64,000 bases of DNA from Dyella humicola (GCF_026283945.1 NZ_JAPDPC010000001.1:3038001-3102000), one strand, 5' to 3'; shown: positions 54,672 through 64,000, counted from the first letter of the stretch. Numbers and translations: made by a program. The notes: a model not told the origin generated them from the letters alone.

Positions 54672-55181
54672 TCACGGCGTCGATGCATCCACGACTTCGA
54701 TCGTCGTGACGAAACTCACCCAACGATCGCTGCGCTTGTCCTTGGGAACGATCAGCCTGAAGGGGCTGTCCGGTGCAAGCGGTTTGCCGTCTCTCGAGTC
54801 CGCCAGGATCACTTGGGTATTGCCAAAGTCGGGGTGAAGCTCGGCCGCGCTGAACACGACTTGATGGCCGTCCGCCGCGGTGACACGGATGAGCCTCGCC
54901 AGGGCGCGCCCCTCCAGCGCATCACCCGACGCCACGCAGGTGCGGCTCACGATGTCTTCGAGCGCCACGCCTTGCCACGTGCTCGGCTGTTCGTCTTGCG
55001 CAGCGGCTTTCACGGTAGCCCGCGGCATGGTCGCCAAGGCCGCCTGATCGAGAAGATCCGCCGGCTTGCCGTCCAACACCAGCTTGATCGTCGGATGATC
55101 GGCCTGACGCGACGCAGGCTCCGCCGCATACGCCGACAGGGCGAGACAAGAAAGGCAGCTGAAGATCCATCGAAGATGCAT
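54672..55181 (-). CDS. Exported molybdopterin-oxidoreductase-like domain protein
   Basis: The 169-residue protein has a signal peptide (RWIFSCLSCLALSAYA) and an oxidoreductase molybdopterin-binding-like fold: ATMPRATVKAAAQDEQPSTWQGVALEDIVS, then VTAADGHQVVFSAAELHPDFGNTQVILAD and SPFRLIVPKDKRSDRWVSFV. The Cys that binds the cofactor in true sulfite-oxidase enzymes is not evident at the usual place. It is therefore better called a domain relative than an enzyme. Confidence 0.75.
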   Translation of the reverse strand: MHLRWIFSCLSCLALSAYAAEPASRQADHPTIKLVLDGKPADLLDQAALATMPRATVKAAAQDEQPSTWQGVALEDIVSRTCVASGDALEGRALARLIRVTAADGHQVVFSAAELHPDFGNTQVILADSRDGKPLAPDSPFRLIVPKDKRSDRWVSFVTTIEVVDASTP

Positions 55182-55360
55182 GGCCTGGCCATCCTGCGGC
55201 ACGCCGCAATCGTCACTTCATCGCGCCATGGGTACTTTCATATGACCCACGACACAGCAACAGCTTACGCCGCTCCGGCGCGAAGGGCGCTGCCAAACTT
55301 CGTATCGACTGGCCGGCACAGCCAGCTGGCCTCTCGAAGAGCCTGGCTGGCGATTCCGGC

Positions 55361-55576
55361 TTACTTCCGCTTTCTCAGCGGATCGAGCAGCGACTTCAGG
55401 CCGTTGTGATCAAGCTCAAGCGCCAAGGCCAGCAAGTTGCCCAGGTCGCCGGGCGGAAAGCCCTTGCGGGCGTACCAGGCGAGGTAGGCGCCGGGCAGGT
55501 CGGCGATCAGGCGGCCTTGATACTTGCCGTAAGGCATGCTGATGGTCACAAGTCGCTGCAGGTCTTCCGCCTTCAC
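55361..55576 (-). CDS. DUF3820 family protein
   Basis: The 71-residue protein has the signature [30 protein letters not shown], which is typical of DUF3820. The start is the GTG at 55576, whose G is shared with the preceding stop (GTGA overlap with the VOC gene). It is probably translated from the same message. Function is unknown. Confidence 0.82.
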   Translation of the reverse strand: MKAEDLQRLVTISMPYGKYQGRLIADLPGAYLAWYARKGFPPGDLGNLLALALELDHNGLKSLLDPLRKRK

Positions 55577-55995
55577 TTGGCGAACAACCGCGAACGGTCG
55601 GCGAAGGCCTTGAACTCCAGGGCATTGCCACACGGGTCGAGCAGAAACATGGTGGCCTGCTCGCCGGGCTGCCCTTTGAAGCGAATGTGCGGGGCGACGA
55701 CGAAGCGCGTGCCCCTGGCTTCCAGTCGTGCTGCCAACGCCTGCCAATCACCCATCGACAGCACCACGCCGAAGTGGCGAACCGGCACATCGTCGCCGTC
55801 CACGTCGTGCGCGGCGACAGCGCGCGCTTCTTCAGGCGCGAGATGCGCCACGATCTGGTGTCCGTAGAAATCGAAGTCCACCCAACTTTCGCTGGATCGG
55901 CCTTCCGGACAACCCAGCAGCTCGCCATAGAACGCACGCGCATTCGCCAACGAGGTGACCGGAAAGGCGAGATGGAATGGAGGCAGGTCGACCAT
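55573..55995 (-). CDS. VOC (glyoxalase-fold) protein
   Basis: The 140-residue protein has the glyoxalase/dioxygenase pattern: [23 protein letters not shown], then [39 protein letters not shown], and [16 protein letters not shown]. His and Glu ligand candidates are present (FHLAF, GHQIV, RHFGV, LEFKAF). The substrate is unknown. It is coupled to the DUF3820 gene. Confidence 0.87.
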   Translation of the reverse strand: MVDLPPFHLAFPVTSLANARAFYGELLGCPEGRSSESWVDFDFYGHQIVAHLAPEEARAVAAHDVDGDDVPVRHFGVVLSMGDWQALAARLEARGTRFVVAPHIRFKGQPGEQATMFLLDPCGNALEFKAFADRSRLFAK

Positions 55996-56240
55996 GTCTG
56001 GGCTCAGCTGTAAGGGTACGCTTTATTACCATCCTGCCGCATTTTTACAAACTTCCTCGCGACGCCGCCCGAGCCACCGATGTGGCCAGCGGATTCAATG
56101 GGGCCTTTCAACATACCCCCTACTCCCGAACTCTATGGGTATTGCAACGACCGGATGGTTCCGCAGTCAAAACGGCGCCAGGTTCGCTATGCTGCGAGCG
56201 CGGAGTCGGGTTCACTCCCGGGTCTGAGAGGATGGAACCC

Positions 56241-56277
56241 GACCCTGTTTTGAAAGTCGACCCTGACCCTGTTTTGA
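56241..56277 (+). repeat. GACCCTGTTTTGA direct repeats before the GH30 gene
   Basis: GACCCTGTTTTGA occurs at 56241-56253 and 56265-56277 with a 24-bp period, and GACCCTGAC lies between them. Similar AAAACAGGGTCAGAGTCGAC-like text is common in REP-type intergenic repeats. These 330 bp upstream of the GH30 gene hold no other supported gene. Confidence 0.7.
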
Positions 56278-56325
56278 TGCGAAAGCCCGGGAGCTTCGTG
56301 ATCCAAGTGAACTGCAACGTGAGCG

Positions 56326-57888
56326 ATGGGCTTTGTGCACGCCATGGGTGAACGCAAGTCGGATTCCCGCTGGGCGGCCGCCATCTTCATCGCTTTGCTC
56401 ATCCTGCTCACGCTGGCTGTCCTTTATGCGCCGCGCTTCCAGCTTCCCGCGGCAGGACCCAAAGTCGTCCCTTCGCCGCGGCCGATCATACCTAGCGTCA
56501 ACCTGTGGCTGAGCACGGCAGATCGCCGACTGAAGCTGGAACAGCAACCGGACATTGAGCTGAGCGCCCGCGGTGCGTCGCCGGCCGACGTGGTCATTGA
56601 CGTCCAGCGGAAATATCAATCCATGGTCGGTTTCGGGGCGGCCATGACGGACTCGTCGGCGTGGTTGCTCCAGAACAACCTGAATGAGCGGCAGCGCCGT
56701 GCCTTGTTGCAAGAGTTGTATGGCCCACCACCCAACCTCAACCTGACCATGATGCGCCTGACCATTGGCGCCTCGGATTTCTCGTTGCAGCCTTATACCC
56801 TGGATGATGTTCCCTTCGGCCAGGTCGACCCACAATTGCTGCATTTCAATGTGACTTCGAATTTGCGCGACGTGATCCCGACCGTGCGCGAGGTCCTTTC
56901 CATCGATCCGGAGCTGCGCATCATCGCGTCGCCATGGAGCGCGCCGGCGTGGATGAAAACCAGTGAAAACCTGATTGGCGGGGACTTGCTGGAGCAGTAC
57001 GAAAGTACGTACGCGGACTATCTCGTCAAGTACCTCGACACTTACCGCGGCTATGGCATCCCGATCTTCGCATTGACCTTGCAAAACGAGCCCGGCTTCA
57101 TACCGATCACCTACCCCGGCATGGAAATGACTGCGGCGACGCGGGCACGCATCGTTGCGCAATACCTCGGCCCGAAGCTGGCAAACCGCAGGCCGAAGAC
57201 ACGCCTGCTGGAATGGGATCACAACTGGAGTCATCCCGAGCAGCCCTTGGATGTGTTGGCCGGTCCGGACGCTGCGCGCTATATCGATGGCGTTGCCTGG
57301 CATTGCTACGAAGGCAGCCCCTATGCGGAGGGTCGCGTCCATCGCGCGTATACCCAGAAGGACGCCTATATCACCGAGTGTTCCGGGGGCGACTGGGCGT
57401 CGAGCATAAACGGCGAGCTGCTGTGGTTTTCGCGGGACCTGCTGATCGCCGGGATCAGGCAGTGGGCTCGCGGCGTCGTCTACTGGAACCTGGCGCTCGA
57501 CGAAAATCACGGTCCACATTTCGGCGGGTGCGCAGCCTGCAAGGGCGTGATCACGATCGACTCGCACACGGGGGCGGTGAGTCGCAACGACGAATACTAC
57601 GCCTTGGCGCACTTCAGCAAGTTTGTCTTGCCCGACGCCATCCGGGTGGGATCCACAGCTATCGACAACGGCATCGACAATGTGGCATTCCAGAATGCCT
57701 CCGACGGATCGATTGTGCTGGTTATGGTGAACAGCAATGCGGAGGCTCGCCTCGTTTCGGTGGCGGAGGGCCAGACCCGTTTCGAATACACGATGCCGCC
57801 GCAAAGCGTGGCGACCTTCGTGTGGAACCCGGACCAGGCAGGCGCATGGATGCGACGCATCCGCTCGTGGTTGAAAAAGACCCGCTAG
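56326..57888 (+). CDS. Glycoside hydrolase family 30 enzyme with N-terminal membrane helix
   Basis: The 520-residue protein has a single N-terminal hydrophobic helix (AAIFIALLILLTLAVLYAP), without a clear cleavage site, and then a GH30 beta-glucosidase/glucosylceramidase fold. The acid/base is Glu255 in LTLQNEPGF and the nucleophile Glu351 in YITECSGGDW. The conserved motif GFGAAMTDSSAWLL and SPWSAPAWMKT fit subfamily 1-like enzymes. It could cut beta-glucosides or related glycans at the cell surface. ATG 56344 is an alternative start. Confidence 0.87.
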   Translation: MGFVHAMGERKSDSRWAAAIFIALLILLTLAVLYAPRFQLPAAGPKVVPSPRPIIPSVNLWLSTADRRLKLEQQPDIELSARGASPADVVIDVQRKYQSMVGFGAAMTDSSAWLLQNNLNERQRRALLQELYGPPPNLNLTMMRLTIGASDFSLQPYTLDDVPFGQVDPQLLHFNVTSNLRDVIPTVREVLSIDPELRIIASPWSAPAWMKTSENLIGGDLLEQYESTYADYLVKYLDTYRGYGIPIFALTLQNEPGFIPITYPGMEMTAATRARIVAQYLGPKLANRRPKTRLLEWDHNWSHPEQPLDVLAGPDAARYIDGVAWHCYEGSPYAEGRVHRAYTQKDAYITECSGGDWASSINGELLWFSRDLLIAGIRQWARGVVYWNLALDENHGPHFGGCAACKGVITIDSHTGAVSRNDEYYALAHFSKFVLPDAIRVGSTAIDNGIDNVAFQNASDGSIVLVMVNSNAEARLVSVAEGQTRFEYTMPPQSVATFVWNPDQAGAWMRRIRSWLKKTR

Positions 57889-58114
57889 TGGGACTTGATG
57901 GTGGGCGCGAAACCAGGACACCTACGCGCACTTCCGATGGCCATCCGCTAAGCGTCTCGCCAAGCATTGACGCTACTCAGGGAAGCGCCTGATGACGGGG
58001 ACTTCCTCATCATTGAACGGCAGCGCGAGAGCGTCCGCTTCGGGTGGCGGACCAGGACAGCTCACCAACGTGTCGGCCCAGCCGCAGGGGCCACCAGGTT
58101 CGAACCGTCGTACC

Positions 58115-58600
58115 TCAGGGGCGCAGCGAAAGTTCGCCCTCAATTTCTACGGGGATGTTGAATGGCAGCTCCGCCATGCCAACGGCACTGCGGGTATGGG
58201 CTCCGCGCTCAGGTCCGTACAGCTCGAGGATGAGGTCCGAGAATCCATTGATGACCTGCGGCTGTTGCGTGAATCCGGGCGCAGAGTTGACCATGCCAAA
58301 CACACGGTGCCAGCGATGCACGCGATCCAGATCGCCGATGCTGCGCTTGAGGCTGGCGAGCATGGAGAGCGCGACCAGTCGCGCCGCCTGATAGCCCTCG
58401 CTGACCGATAGTTCGGTGCCGACCTTGCCGAAAGGTCCTGCCATCAGGCCATCTGCACCCTGAGGTCCGTGGCCAGAGATGAGTACTCTTGTGCCGCACA
58501 CCTGGACGAACTCGAACGGCAGGCTCAGTCCGGCGGGTATCGTGAAGGGAGGCGGCAGCGTCAATCCCAAGGTCGCCAGACGGACGTCGATCTCGCTCAT
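58115..58600 (-). CDS. RidA/YjgF-like protein
   Basis: The 161-residue protein belongs to the longer branch of the RidA family: EIDVRLATLGLTLPPPFTIPAGLSLPFEFVQVCGTRVLISGHGPQ, then GYQAARLVALSMLASLKRSIGDLDRVHRWHRVFGMVNSAPGF and TRSAVGMAELPFNIPVEIEGEL. The key Arg of enamine deaminases is Arg139 in GAHTRSAVGM. It may clear reactive enamines or serve a pathway that is not visible here. AGGAAG precedes the ATG at 58600. Confidence 0.85.
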   Translation of the reverse strand: MSEIDVRLATLGLTLPPPFTIPAGLSLPFEFVQVCGTRVLISGHGPQGADGLMAGPFGKVGTELSVSEGYQAARLVALSMLASLKRSIGDLDRVHRWHRVFGMVNSAPGFTQQPQVINGFSDLILELYGPERGAHTRSAVGMAELPFNIPVEIEGELSLRP

Positions 58601-58726
58601 AGGTTCTTCCTGATAACACACGTTTCGTTGGCGACAGACCCAGGGGCGAGCCCGATCCGAAACCGTTTCAGAAAGTGCGCCCGGGCCGCAAGCAGGCATT
58701 CTAAGCCAGCGCGGCGAAAGTGCGGA

Positions 58727-60016
58727 TCATCTGCGCTTCGCTATGTCTTCCATGCTTAGCGTGCCCTGCTGCCCGCCGAAGTGATTAACGACGTAGTTCG
58801 ACAAGGCGGCAATTTCGGCGTCTGAATACGCGCGACCGAACGACGGCATGAAGACATGTCGAGCGCCCACACGCAGCTGAGAACCATGCAGGATCACCTG
58901 GGTAAGGTTGGTTGCATGGGGATCTCTGACCGAGCGTAGCCCAGCGAGTGAGGCATAGTCGGTTTGCCGGCCCTGCCCGTTGTCGAGATGGCATCCTGCG
59001 CAAGCACCCACGAACAATTGTTCGCCGAGGCCGGACGTGCCTTTGGCCGATCCGTCGCCCGTGGCCGTTGCCAGCGGAAGTGCGGTGCCGCCCTGCTGTG
59101 GCTTCACATCACGCAGGTAGGTGACAAGGGCGGATATGTCCTCTGGCGTCAGGTATTGCAGGCTGTTCTCGATCACTTCGCCCATGGGACCGGAAGCGGT
59201 GCCGCGCCCTGCTGCGTGTCCCTTGGCCAGGTAGTCGGCCAGCTCCTGGTCACTCCATGCACCGATACCATGATCCTTGTCCGAGGTTATGTTGTAGGCA
59301 ATCCAACCCTGCAACTCGGCGCCCGCAAGATCCTCGCCGGTTTTTAGCGCAAAGGCGCTGTTTCTTGGCGTATGGCATTCGCTGCAATGACCAAGCGCCG
59401 TGGCCAGATAGGCACCGCGATTCCACGCTTCAGATTTGCCTTGGTCCTGCACAAAGCGCTGCTTCTTGAGGAACAACGCATTCCAGAAGCTAACGGCCCA
59501 GCGGTGGTTGTAGGGGAACGAAAGGTCGTTGCTCCGCGCCGGCGCGTGAACCGTGGGAAGGCTGAACAAATAAGCCTTGATGGCCAGAATGTCCTCGCGA
59601 CTGAGCGCCGTGTACGACGTGTAAGGAAAGGCGGGATACAGCGCCTTGCCTTGCTTGTTCACGCCCGCATGCAAGGCACGCACGAAATCGTCGTCGCTCC
59701 AGGTGCCAATGCCCGTCTCAATATCGGCCGTGATGTTAGTGGAATAGAGGGTTCCCATCGGCAGTTTGAAGGCCACGCCACCGGCGTAGGCCTGGCCGCC
59801 GGGCGCCGTGTGACATGCCGCGCAATCGGCCGCGCGCGCGAGGTATTCACCGCGTGCCAGCGGATCGGTGATGCTGGCAGGGGCGCCGGCGCTGGCCGGT
59901 TGAAGCGCCTGATCGTTCCCGCCGTTGCGCGCGGTGAGCAAGGCATAGGCGCCGAAACCGAGTACACCCAGCAGGATCAGGATGACGAGCACACCGATGA
60001 GGCGACCAATCTTCAT
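58727..60016 (-). CDS. Tri-haem cytochrome c subunit of a molybdenum hydroxylase
   Basis: The 429-residue protein has an N-terminal membrane helix (LIGVLVILILLGVLGFGAYALL) and three haem-binding motifs: CAACH at 65-69, CSECH at 211-215 and CAGCH at 339-343. It resembles the cytochrome subunit of membrane-bound alcohol and aldehyde dehydrogenases. It would pass electrons from the molybdenum enzyme to ubiquinone or an oxidase in the periplasm. Its ATG overlaps the stop of the catalytic subunit gene (ATGA), so production is coupled. Confidence 0.93.
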   Translation of the reverse strand: MKIGRLIGVLVILILLGVLGFGAYALLTARNGGNDQALQPASAGAPASITDPLARGEYLARAADCAACHTAPGGQAYAGGVAFKLPMGTLYSTNITADIETGIGTWSDDDFVRALHAGVNKQGKALYPAFPYTSYTALSREDILAIKAYLFSLPTVHAPARSNDLSFPYNHRWAVSFWNALFLKKQRFVQDQGKSEAWNRGAYLATALGHCSECHTPRNSAFALKTGEDLAGAELQGWIAYNITSDKDHGIGAWSDQELADYLAKGHAAGRGTASGPMGEVIENSLQYLTPEDISALVTYLRDVKPQQGGTALPLATATGDGSAKGTSGLGEQLFVGACAGCHLDNGQGRQTDYASLAGLRSVRDPHATNLTQVILHGSQLRVGARHVFMPSFGRAYSDAEIAALSNYVVNHFGGQQGTLSMEDIAKRR

Positions 60017-62295
60017 ACGAGCATCCTCGTAACCGAGGCAACATCGCCGGGAATATCCGATGGCGTCGCTGCCGACAATGCGGCCTTGAGCGCGTTGTTG
60101 TCCGACACCAGCGCCGAAGTGTCGATCGGCAAGGTCCTTATGCGCACACCCGTCGCCGCAAAGACCGCGTTCAACAAGCTTGGCATGGACATGACGGTGG
60201 CGGTTTCACCAATGCCACCCGGCTGCTCCTTGCTGGGAACGATGTGAACTTCCATCGGTGGCGTCTGGTTGAGGCGCATCACGCGGTAGTCATTGAAGTT
60301 GCGCTGCTCGACCGCGCCTTGCTTCAAGGTGATACCGCTGTAGAGCGCCGCGCTCCAGCCAAACACCAGTCCGCCCTGAATCTGCGCCTCCACGGTGTTC
60401 GGGTTGACCACCATGCCGCAATCGACGGCTGTGACCGCGCGTCGCAGACTGATCTCGCCTTGTGGCGATACTTCCACCTCCACCACCACGCACAGGTAGC
60501 TGCCAAACGGTGCGGCCAGGGCCACGCCGCGCCCGTGTCGCGGCGGCAGCGGGCCCTGCCCCCAACCCGCTTTCTCCGTCGCCAGCTCCAACACGGCCAA
60601 GGCGCGCGGATGGTCGCCGAGCATGGATTTTCTATAGGCAACCGGGTCCTTGCCTGCGGCATGCGCAAGCTCATCGACAAAGCTCTCGACGACGAACACG
60701 GTATGCGTCGGCCCCACACCTCGCCACCAGCCGACCGCCAGGCCGGAGGGCATGTCATGCCGCACCCAATCCACGCGCATGTTCGGCACTTCGTAAGGCA
60801 GGTCCGCCGCGCACTCCACCAGGTCAGGATCGAGTCCGTTCTTGCCCATGGCCGGGGGAGCGAATGTCGCCAACACCGAGGCGCCCGTGGTGCGATGCGT
60901 CCACGCCACGGGCTTGCCCTGGCCGTCGAGCGTGGCGGAGATCCGGTCGTAATAGGCGGGACGGTAGCGGTCCTGCGCGATGTCTTCCTCGCGGGTCCAG
61001 ATTATCTTGACGGGATAGTCCACCTGCTTGGCGATGGCGACCGCCTGCTCCACGGAATCCTCGAACAGACGCCGCCCGAAGCCACCCCCCATGTACTGGT
61101 TGTGCACCACGACGCGCTCGGCCGGCAGGCCGGTGATCTTGGTAGCGACATCGACACAGCGCGCAGGCACCTGCGAGCCCACCCAGATTTCGCATGCATC
61201 GGGCCGCACATGGACCACCGCATTGATCGGCTCCATGGTGGCATGCGCGAGCATCGGCAACTGGTAGGTGGCAGAAACCAGCTTGCCGCTGACGCCGTCG
61301 ACATGCCCGACATCGCGCGCCACGATGGGTGTGCCATGCTCGGAGGCCTGGGCCATGTCCTTGAACAACTGCTCCGTGGTGAAGCTGCCGTTGGCACCGC
61401 GATCCCAGTGAATGTCCAGCGCGTCGAGGCCCTGTTTGGCCGCCCAGAAGTGTTCGCCGATAACTGCCACTGCATTGTCCAGCTTCACCACCTTGAGCAC
61501 GCCGGGAACCGCGCGGGCGCGCGTATCGTCCACCGATGCCAGCCGCCCGCCAAACGTCGGGCAGGCCTGTACCGTGGCCACCTTCATGCCCGGTACGCGT
61601 ATGTCGATACCGAAGGGCAGGCTGCCATCCACCTTGCCTGGCGTATCCACGCGACGCAGTGGCTTGCCGATGAGCTGGAAATCGCTCGGGCTTTTGAGTG
61701 GCGCCTTGTCGGGAGGCGTTACTTGCGCCGCCGCATCGGCCAGCTCCGCATAGCGCAGCGTACGACCGCTAGGCGCATGCGTTACGACACCGCGTGCCAC
61801 CGTGCATTGCGAAGGGTCCACCTTCCAACGCTGCGCTGCGGCGCTCACCAGCATGTAGCGCGCGACGGCACCCGCGTTTCGCAGGGTCGACCAGCAATAG
61901 CGAATGGTGGTCGAACCACCCGTCGCCTGCTCGCCCAACAGGGGGTTGGAATAGAGCTTGCGATTGGGTGGCGCGTGCTCGACGGTGATCTGGTCGAGTC
62001 CCACGTCCAGCTCCTCGGCCAGCAACGTGGCCTGGCCCGTATACGCGCCCTGCCCCATCTCGATGCTTGGCATCACCAGTTGCACGCTGCCATCGTTGCC
62101 GACGCGTACGAAGGCGTTCGGCGCAAACAGCGATTGACCCTGGTCGATTCGCGTCGCGTCCGCCAGTCCCCAGGCGCGCATGGGGCCGCTCAGCCACATG
62201 AAAGCCACCACCAGACCGCCACGCTTGATCAGCTCGCGGCGGGACGGATCTTGCAGACCATCGTCGTCCTGAACAGGGGTAACGCGGATAGCCAT
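60013..62295 (-). CDS. Tat-exported molybdopterin subunit of a xanthine-dehydrogenase-like enzyme
   Basis: The 760-residue protein has a twin-Arg signal (SRRELIKRGGLVVAF) and the isoquinoline 1-oxidoreductase beta-subunit layout: SIEMGQGAYTGQATLLAEEL, YMGGGFGRRLFEDSVEQA, MRVDWVRHDMPSGLAVGWWRGVGPTH, and VPSKEQPGGIGETATVMSMP with the Glu of the active site in GIGETA. It oxidises an aromatic N-heterocycle or aldehyde. Being exported with a cytochrome c, it works in the periplasm. ATG 62295 is preferred with GAGAGCGAAG before it. Confidence 0.93.
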   Translation of the reverse strand: MAIRVTPVQDDDGLQDPSRRELIKRGGLVVAFMWLSGPMRAWGLADATRIDQGQSLFAPNAFVRVGNDGSVQLVMPSIEMGQGAYTGQATLLAEELDVGLDQITVEHAPPNRKLYSNPLLGEQATGGSTTIRYCWSTLRNAGAVARYMLVSAAAQRWKVDPSQCTVARGVVTHAPSGRTLRYAELADAAAQVTPPDKAPLKSPSDFQLIGKPLRRVDTPGKVDGSLPFGIDIRVPGMKVATVQACPTFGGRLASVDDTRARAVPGVLKVVKLDNAVAVIGEHFWAAKQGLDALDIHWDRGANGSFTTEQLFKDMAQASEHGTPIVARDVGHVDGVSGKLVSATYQLPMLAHATMEPINAVVHVRPDACEIWVGSQVPARCVDVATKITGLPAERVVVHNQYMGGGFGRRLFEDSVEQAVAIAKQVDYPVKIIWTREEDIAQDRYRPAYYDRISATLDGQGKPVAWTHRTTGASVLATFAPPAMGKNGLDPDLVECAADLPYEVPNMRVDWVRHDMPSGLAVGWWRGVGPTHTVFVVESFVDELAHAAGKDPVAYRKSMLGDHPRALAVLELATEKAGWGQGPLPPRHGRGVALAAPFGSYLCVVVEVEVSPQGEISLRRAVTAVDCGMVVNPNTVEAQIQGGLVFGWSAALYSGITLKQGAVEQRNFNDYRVMRLNQTPPMEVHIVPSKEQPGGIGETATVMSMPSLLNAVFAATGVRIRTLPIDTSALVSDNNALKAALSAATPSDIPGDVASVTRMLV

Positions 62296-62358
62296 GACTT
62301 CGCTCTCGGTCGGTGTCTGAAGCCCGTCACCACGTCGTCGCAGCAGCATCGCCAGATC

Positions 62359-62838
62359 TCATGCGATGGTCTGCGGCAGGGTGATTTGTCCCGTTGCGGC
62401 CTGCTTGATGGCTGCGCGTATGCGAACGTAGGTGCCGCAGCGACACAGGTTGCCGGACATGGCCCTATCGATGTCCGCATCCGTCGGTTGCGGCGTCTGC
62501 GTGAGCAACGCCGCCGCCGACATGATCTGGCCCGATTGGCAGTAACCACATTGCGCCACTTCGATGCCGAGCCACGCTTGCTGTACCCGCTTACCGACAT
62601 CCGTGGCACCGATGCCTTCGATGGTCGTGATGTTCTTGTTTACCGCACCGCTCACCGGCAACACGCAGGAGCGAACCGGCTGGCCGTCCAGATGCACGGT
62701 GCACGCGCCGCACTGCGCAATACCGCATCCGAACTTGGTCCCGGTCAGGCCAATGACATCACGCAACACCCACAGCAGCGGCATGTCATCGGGAACGTCG
62801 ACCTGCGATTCCTGACCATTGATAGAAAGGACGATCAT
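62359..62838 (-). CDS. (2Fe-2S) subunit of the molybdenum hydroxylase
   Basis: The 159-residue protein has both iron-sulfur sets of the family: Cys38, Cys43, Cys46 and Cys58 of a plant-type ferredoxin domain (CGIAQCGAC), and Cys97, Cys100, Cys132 and Cys134 of the helical domain (CGYC and CRCG). It carries electrons from the molybdenum centre. It has no signal of its own, so it should be exported with the Tat subunit by hitch-hiking. GGGAG precedes the ATG. It is the first gene of the operon. Confidence 0.95.
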   Translation of the reverse strand: MIVLSINGQESQVDVPDDMPLLWVLRDVIGLTGTKFGCGIAQCGACTVHLDGQPVRSCVLPVSGAVNKNITTIEGIGATDVGKRVQQAWLGIEVAQCGYCQSGQIMSAAALLTQTPQPTDADIDRAMSGNLCRCGTYVRIRAAIKQAATGQITLPQTIA

Positions 62839-63132
62839 GCGGATCTCCCTGCGAACTCGTGTCGTCGCGGCGCGCCCGGACCGTGAATCCGAAAACCAAG
62901 GCGTTGGGTTATTGGCGTGCTGTCATTACCGCATGGAATGCCACGCGCGGCGATGAAAATACCGTCAAATCTTCCTCCAGCGAGAAGAAAAGACAAGTGA
63001 AGACGTGGCTGTCGCACAGCCGCTGGCTCCGGCCGAGCCCATCCTTGGCTCGATCGACGCCGCCAGGCGCCGCTGGCGTTGGCCGGGCGTTATGACCGAA
63101 CATGACACCCGGACCCTCCTTGGCCTCGCGTC

Positions 63133-64000
63133 ATGAACGTCGCCCAAGAGTTCGACTCGCTTTACCGCGCGGCCCGGGCACTACCCCTGGGACCGGGTCG
63201 GGAAGGTGCTGCACTGGTCACCATCACGCAGACGCGCGGATCCACCTTCCGCCGCGCCGGCGCGAGCATGCTTGTTCTGCGCGACGGACGCATGGTGTGC
63301 GAGCTGTCCGGTGGATGTCCGCAGCGGGACATCGCGCTTCGCGCGCAACGGGTTATCGACCGTGATCAACCGGCGCTGGTGGAGTACGGTCGCCACGCAA
63401 ACCTTGACGTCATGCTTGAAACCGGCTGCGGCGGCGAGTTGGAAGTACTCATCGAGCCGCTACGAGAGCCGCGCGACCTGGCCTTCCTTGAGACCATCGC
63501 GCACATGCATGCACAGCGTGTCGCCGGTGCCATGGCCACGGTTTATGCGATGGATGGGCAGGTACTCGATCCCCGACCACTTCGGCTGCTACAGGGCGAT
63601 GGCATTCACTGGAGCAATATCGAAGACCCTATCTTTCGCGATCGGATAGCCACGGAGCTGCTCCCGATCCGCGCGACATCCGCGAACACGGCCGCCACCC
63701 GGCATGTGGCGACGAGCGGGAAACGTTACGACGTCCTCGTCGAATCGCAGCACCCGCTGCACGCCCTGGTCATCGTTGGCGACGGTGCCAGCGCGCGATC
63801 GCTCGCCGAATTGTCGGTGCGACTGGGCTGGCAAACCACGCTGGTCGACTACACCGATGGGCTCGTCGATGGAGCCGATGGCATTCGCCACATCAACGCA
63901 TCGCCGCGGGCACTCGCGGTGCAACTACCGCTTGACGGCGCGACGTCTGCGGTCGTGATGACACACCGTCTGGAGCGCGATCTGGCCTATCTCGAGGCCC
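63133..64000 (+). CDS. xdhC: XdhC-family accessory protein, C-terminus beyond the window
   Basis: The frame from ATG 63133 runs open to the window end (289 codons). It has the XdhC pattern: LVTITQTRGSTFRRAGASMLV, ELSGGCPQRDIALRA, DVMLETGCGGELEVLIEP, and a Rossmann-like domain LHALVIVGDGASARSLAEL. XdhC proteins insert or sulfurate the molybdenum cofactor. It is divergent from the molybdenum hydroxylase operon, with 294 bp between the two ATG codons, so it likely matures that enzyme. Confidence 0.9.
   Translation, partial: MNVAQEFDSLYRAARALPLGPGREGAALVTITQTRGSTFRRAGASMLVLRDGRMVCELSGGCPQRDIALRAQRVIDRDQPALVEYGRHANLDVMLETGCGGELEVLIEPLREPRDLAFLETIAHMHAQRVAGAMATVYAMDGQVLDPRPLRLLQGDGIHWSNIEDPIFRDRIATELLPIRATSANTAATRHVATSGKRYDVLVESQHPLHALVIVGDGASARSLAELSVRLGWQTTLVDYTDGLVDGADGIRHINASPRALAVQLPLDGATSAVVMTHRLERDLAYLEA

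Noticed and set aside
60244-62886. Open frame of 880 codons antisense to the molybdenum hydroxylase genes
   Set aside because: It is an artefact of high GC content at third positions. It has no ribosome site and no domain, and the opposite strand encodes clear enzyme subunits.

Overview
The window is high-GC chromosomal DNA of a Gram-negative bacterium. YajQ, SelO, RsmC and RsuA homologues, many Sec and Tat exported enzymes and lipoproteins, and GTG/TTG starts behind good Shine-Dalgarno sites all fit a gammaproteobacterium. The repeat content suggests the Xanthomonadales, perhaps the Rhodanobacteraceae (Dyella/Rhodanobacter/Luteibacter type). This placement is inference from gene families; there is no rRNA or other taxonomic marker in view. 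I see no tRNA, rRNA, CRISPR array, prophage or intact insertion sequence.

Layout. 1-9000: housekeeping and stress genes (rhomboid protease, PhzF-type isomerase, YaiI, 3-hydroxyisobutyrate dehydrogenase-like enzyme, flavoprotein, YajQ, DUF1345, OsmC, Tat-exported intradiol dioxygenase), ending with a DAHP synthase gene. That gene is preceded by a leader peptide rich in Tyr/Phe/Trp and a complete attenuator. 9100-21200: MpaB/DUF2236 protein, NERD-UvrD helicase, secreted Pro-rich SH3 protein, thioredoxin 2, SelO, three RNA-modification genes (RsuA, RsmC, RluA family) and an exported trypsin-like protease. 21200-22460: a gene-free repeat island bounded by a perfect 137-bp inverted repeat. 22465-28700: NfeD/slipin pair, YaeQ, a second HI0933-like flavoprotein, an HDOD protein and a luciferase-like oxidoreductase.

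28836-36317 is dominated by exported proteins: two methyltransferases with signal peptides, a YncE-like beta-propeller, a creatininase-like enzyme and an M20 peptidase. A SnoaL/NTF2-like gene here is broken by a palindromic MITE-like element. 36431-42693 holds two different 2H phosphoesterases, a small membrane protein, GIY-YIG and methyltransferase genes. It also holds a tight three-gene operon (38864-40965): a membrane-anchored atypical receiver domain, a protein with ADP-ribosyltransferase-like motifs and a helical partner. This operon is the best candidate in the window for an undescribed system.

43063-57888 is a mix of single genes (M28 peptidase, GyrI-like, DUF3147, isochorismatase, VOC, UBP zinc finger, monooxygenase, prolyl aminopeptidase, GH30). 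58115-64000 ends with a RidA-like gene and a molybdenum hydroxylase operon (2Fe-2S subunit, Tat-exported molybdopterin subunit, tri-haem cytochrome c), with a divergent xdhC running off the right edge.
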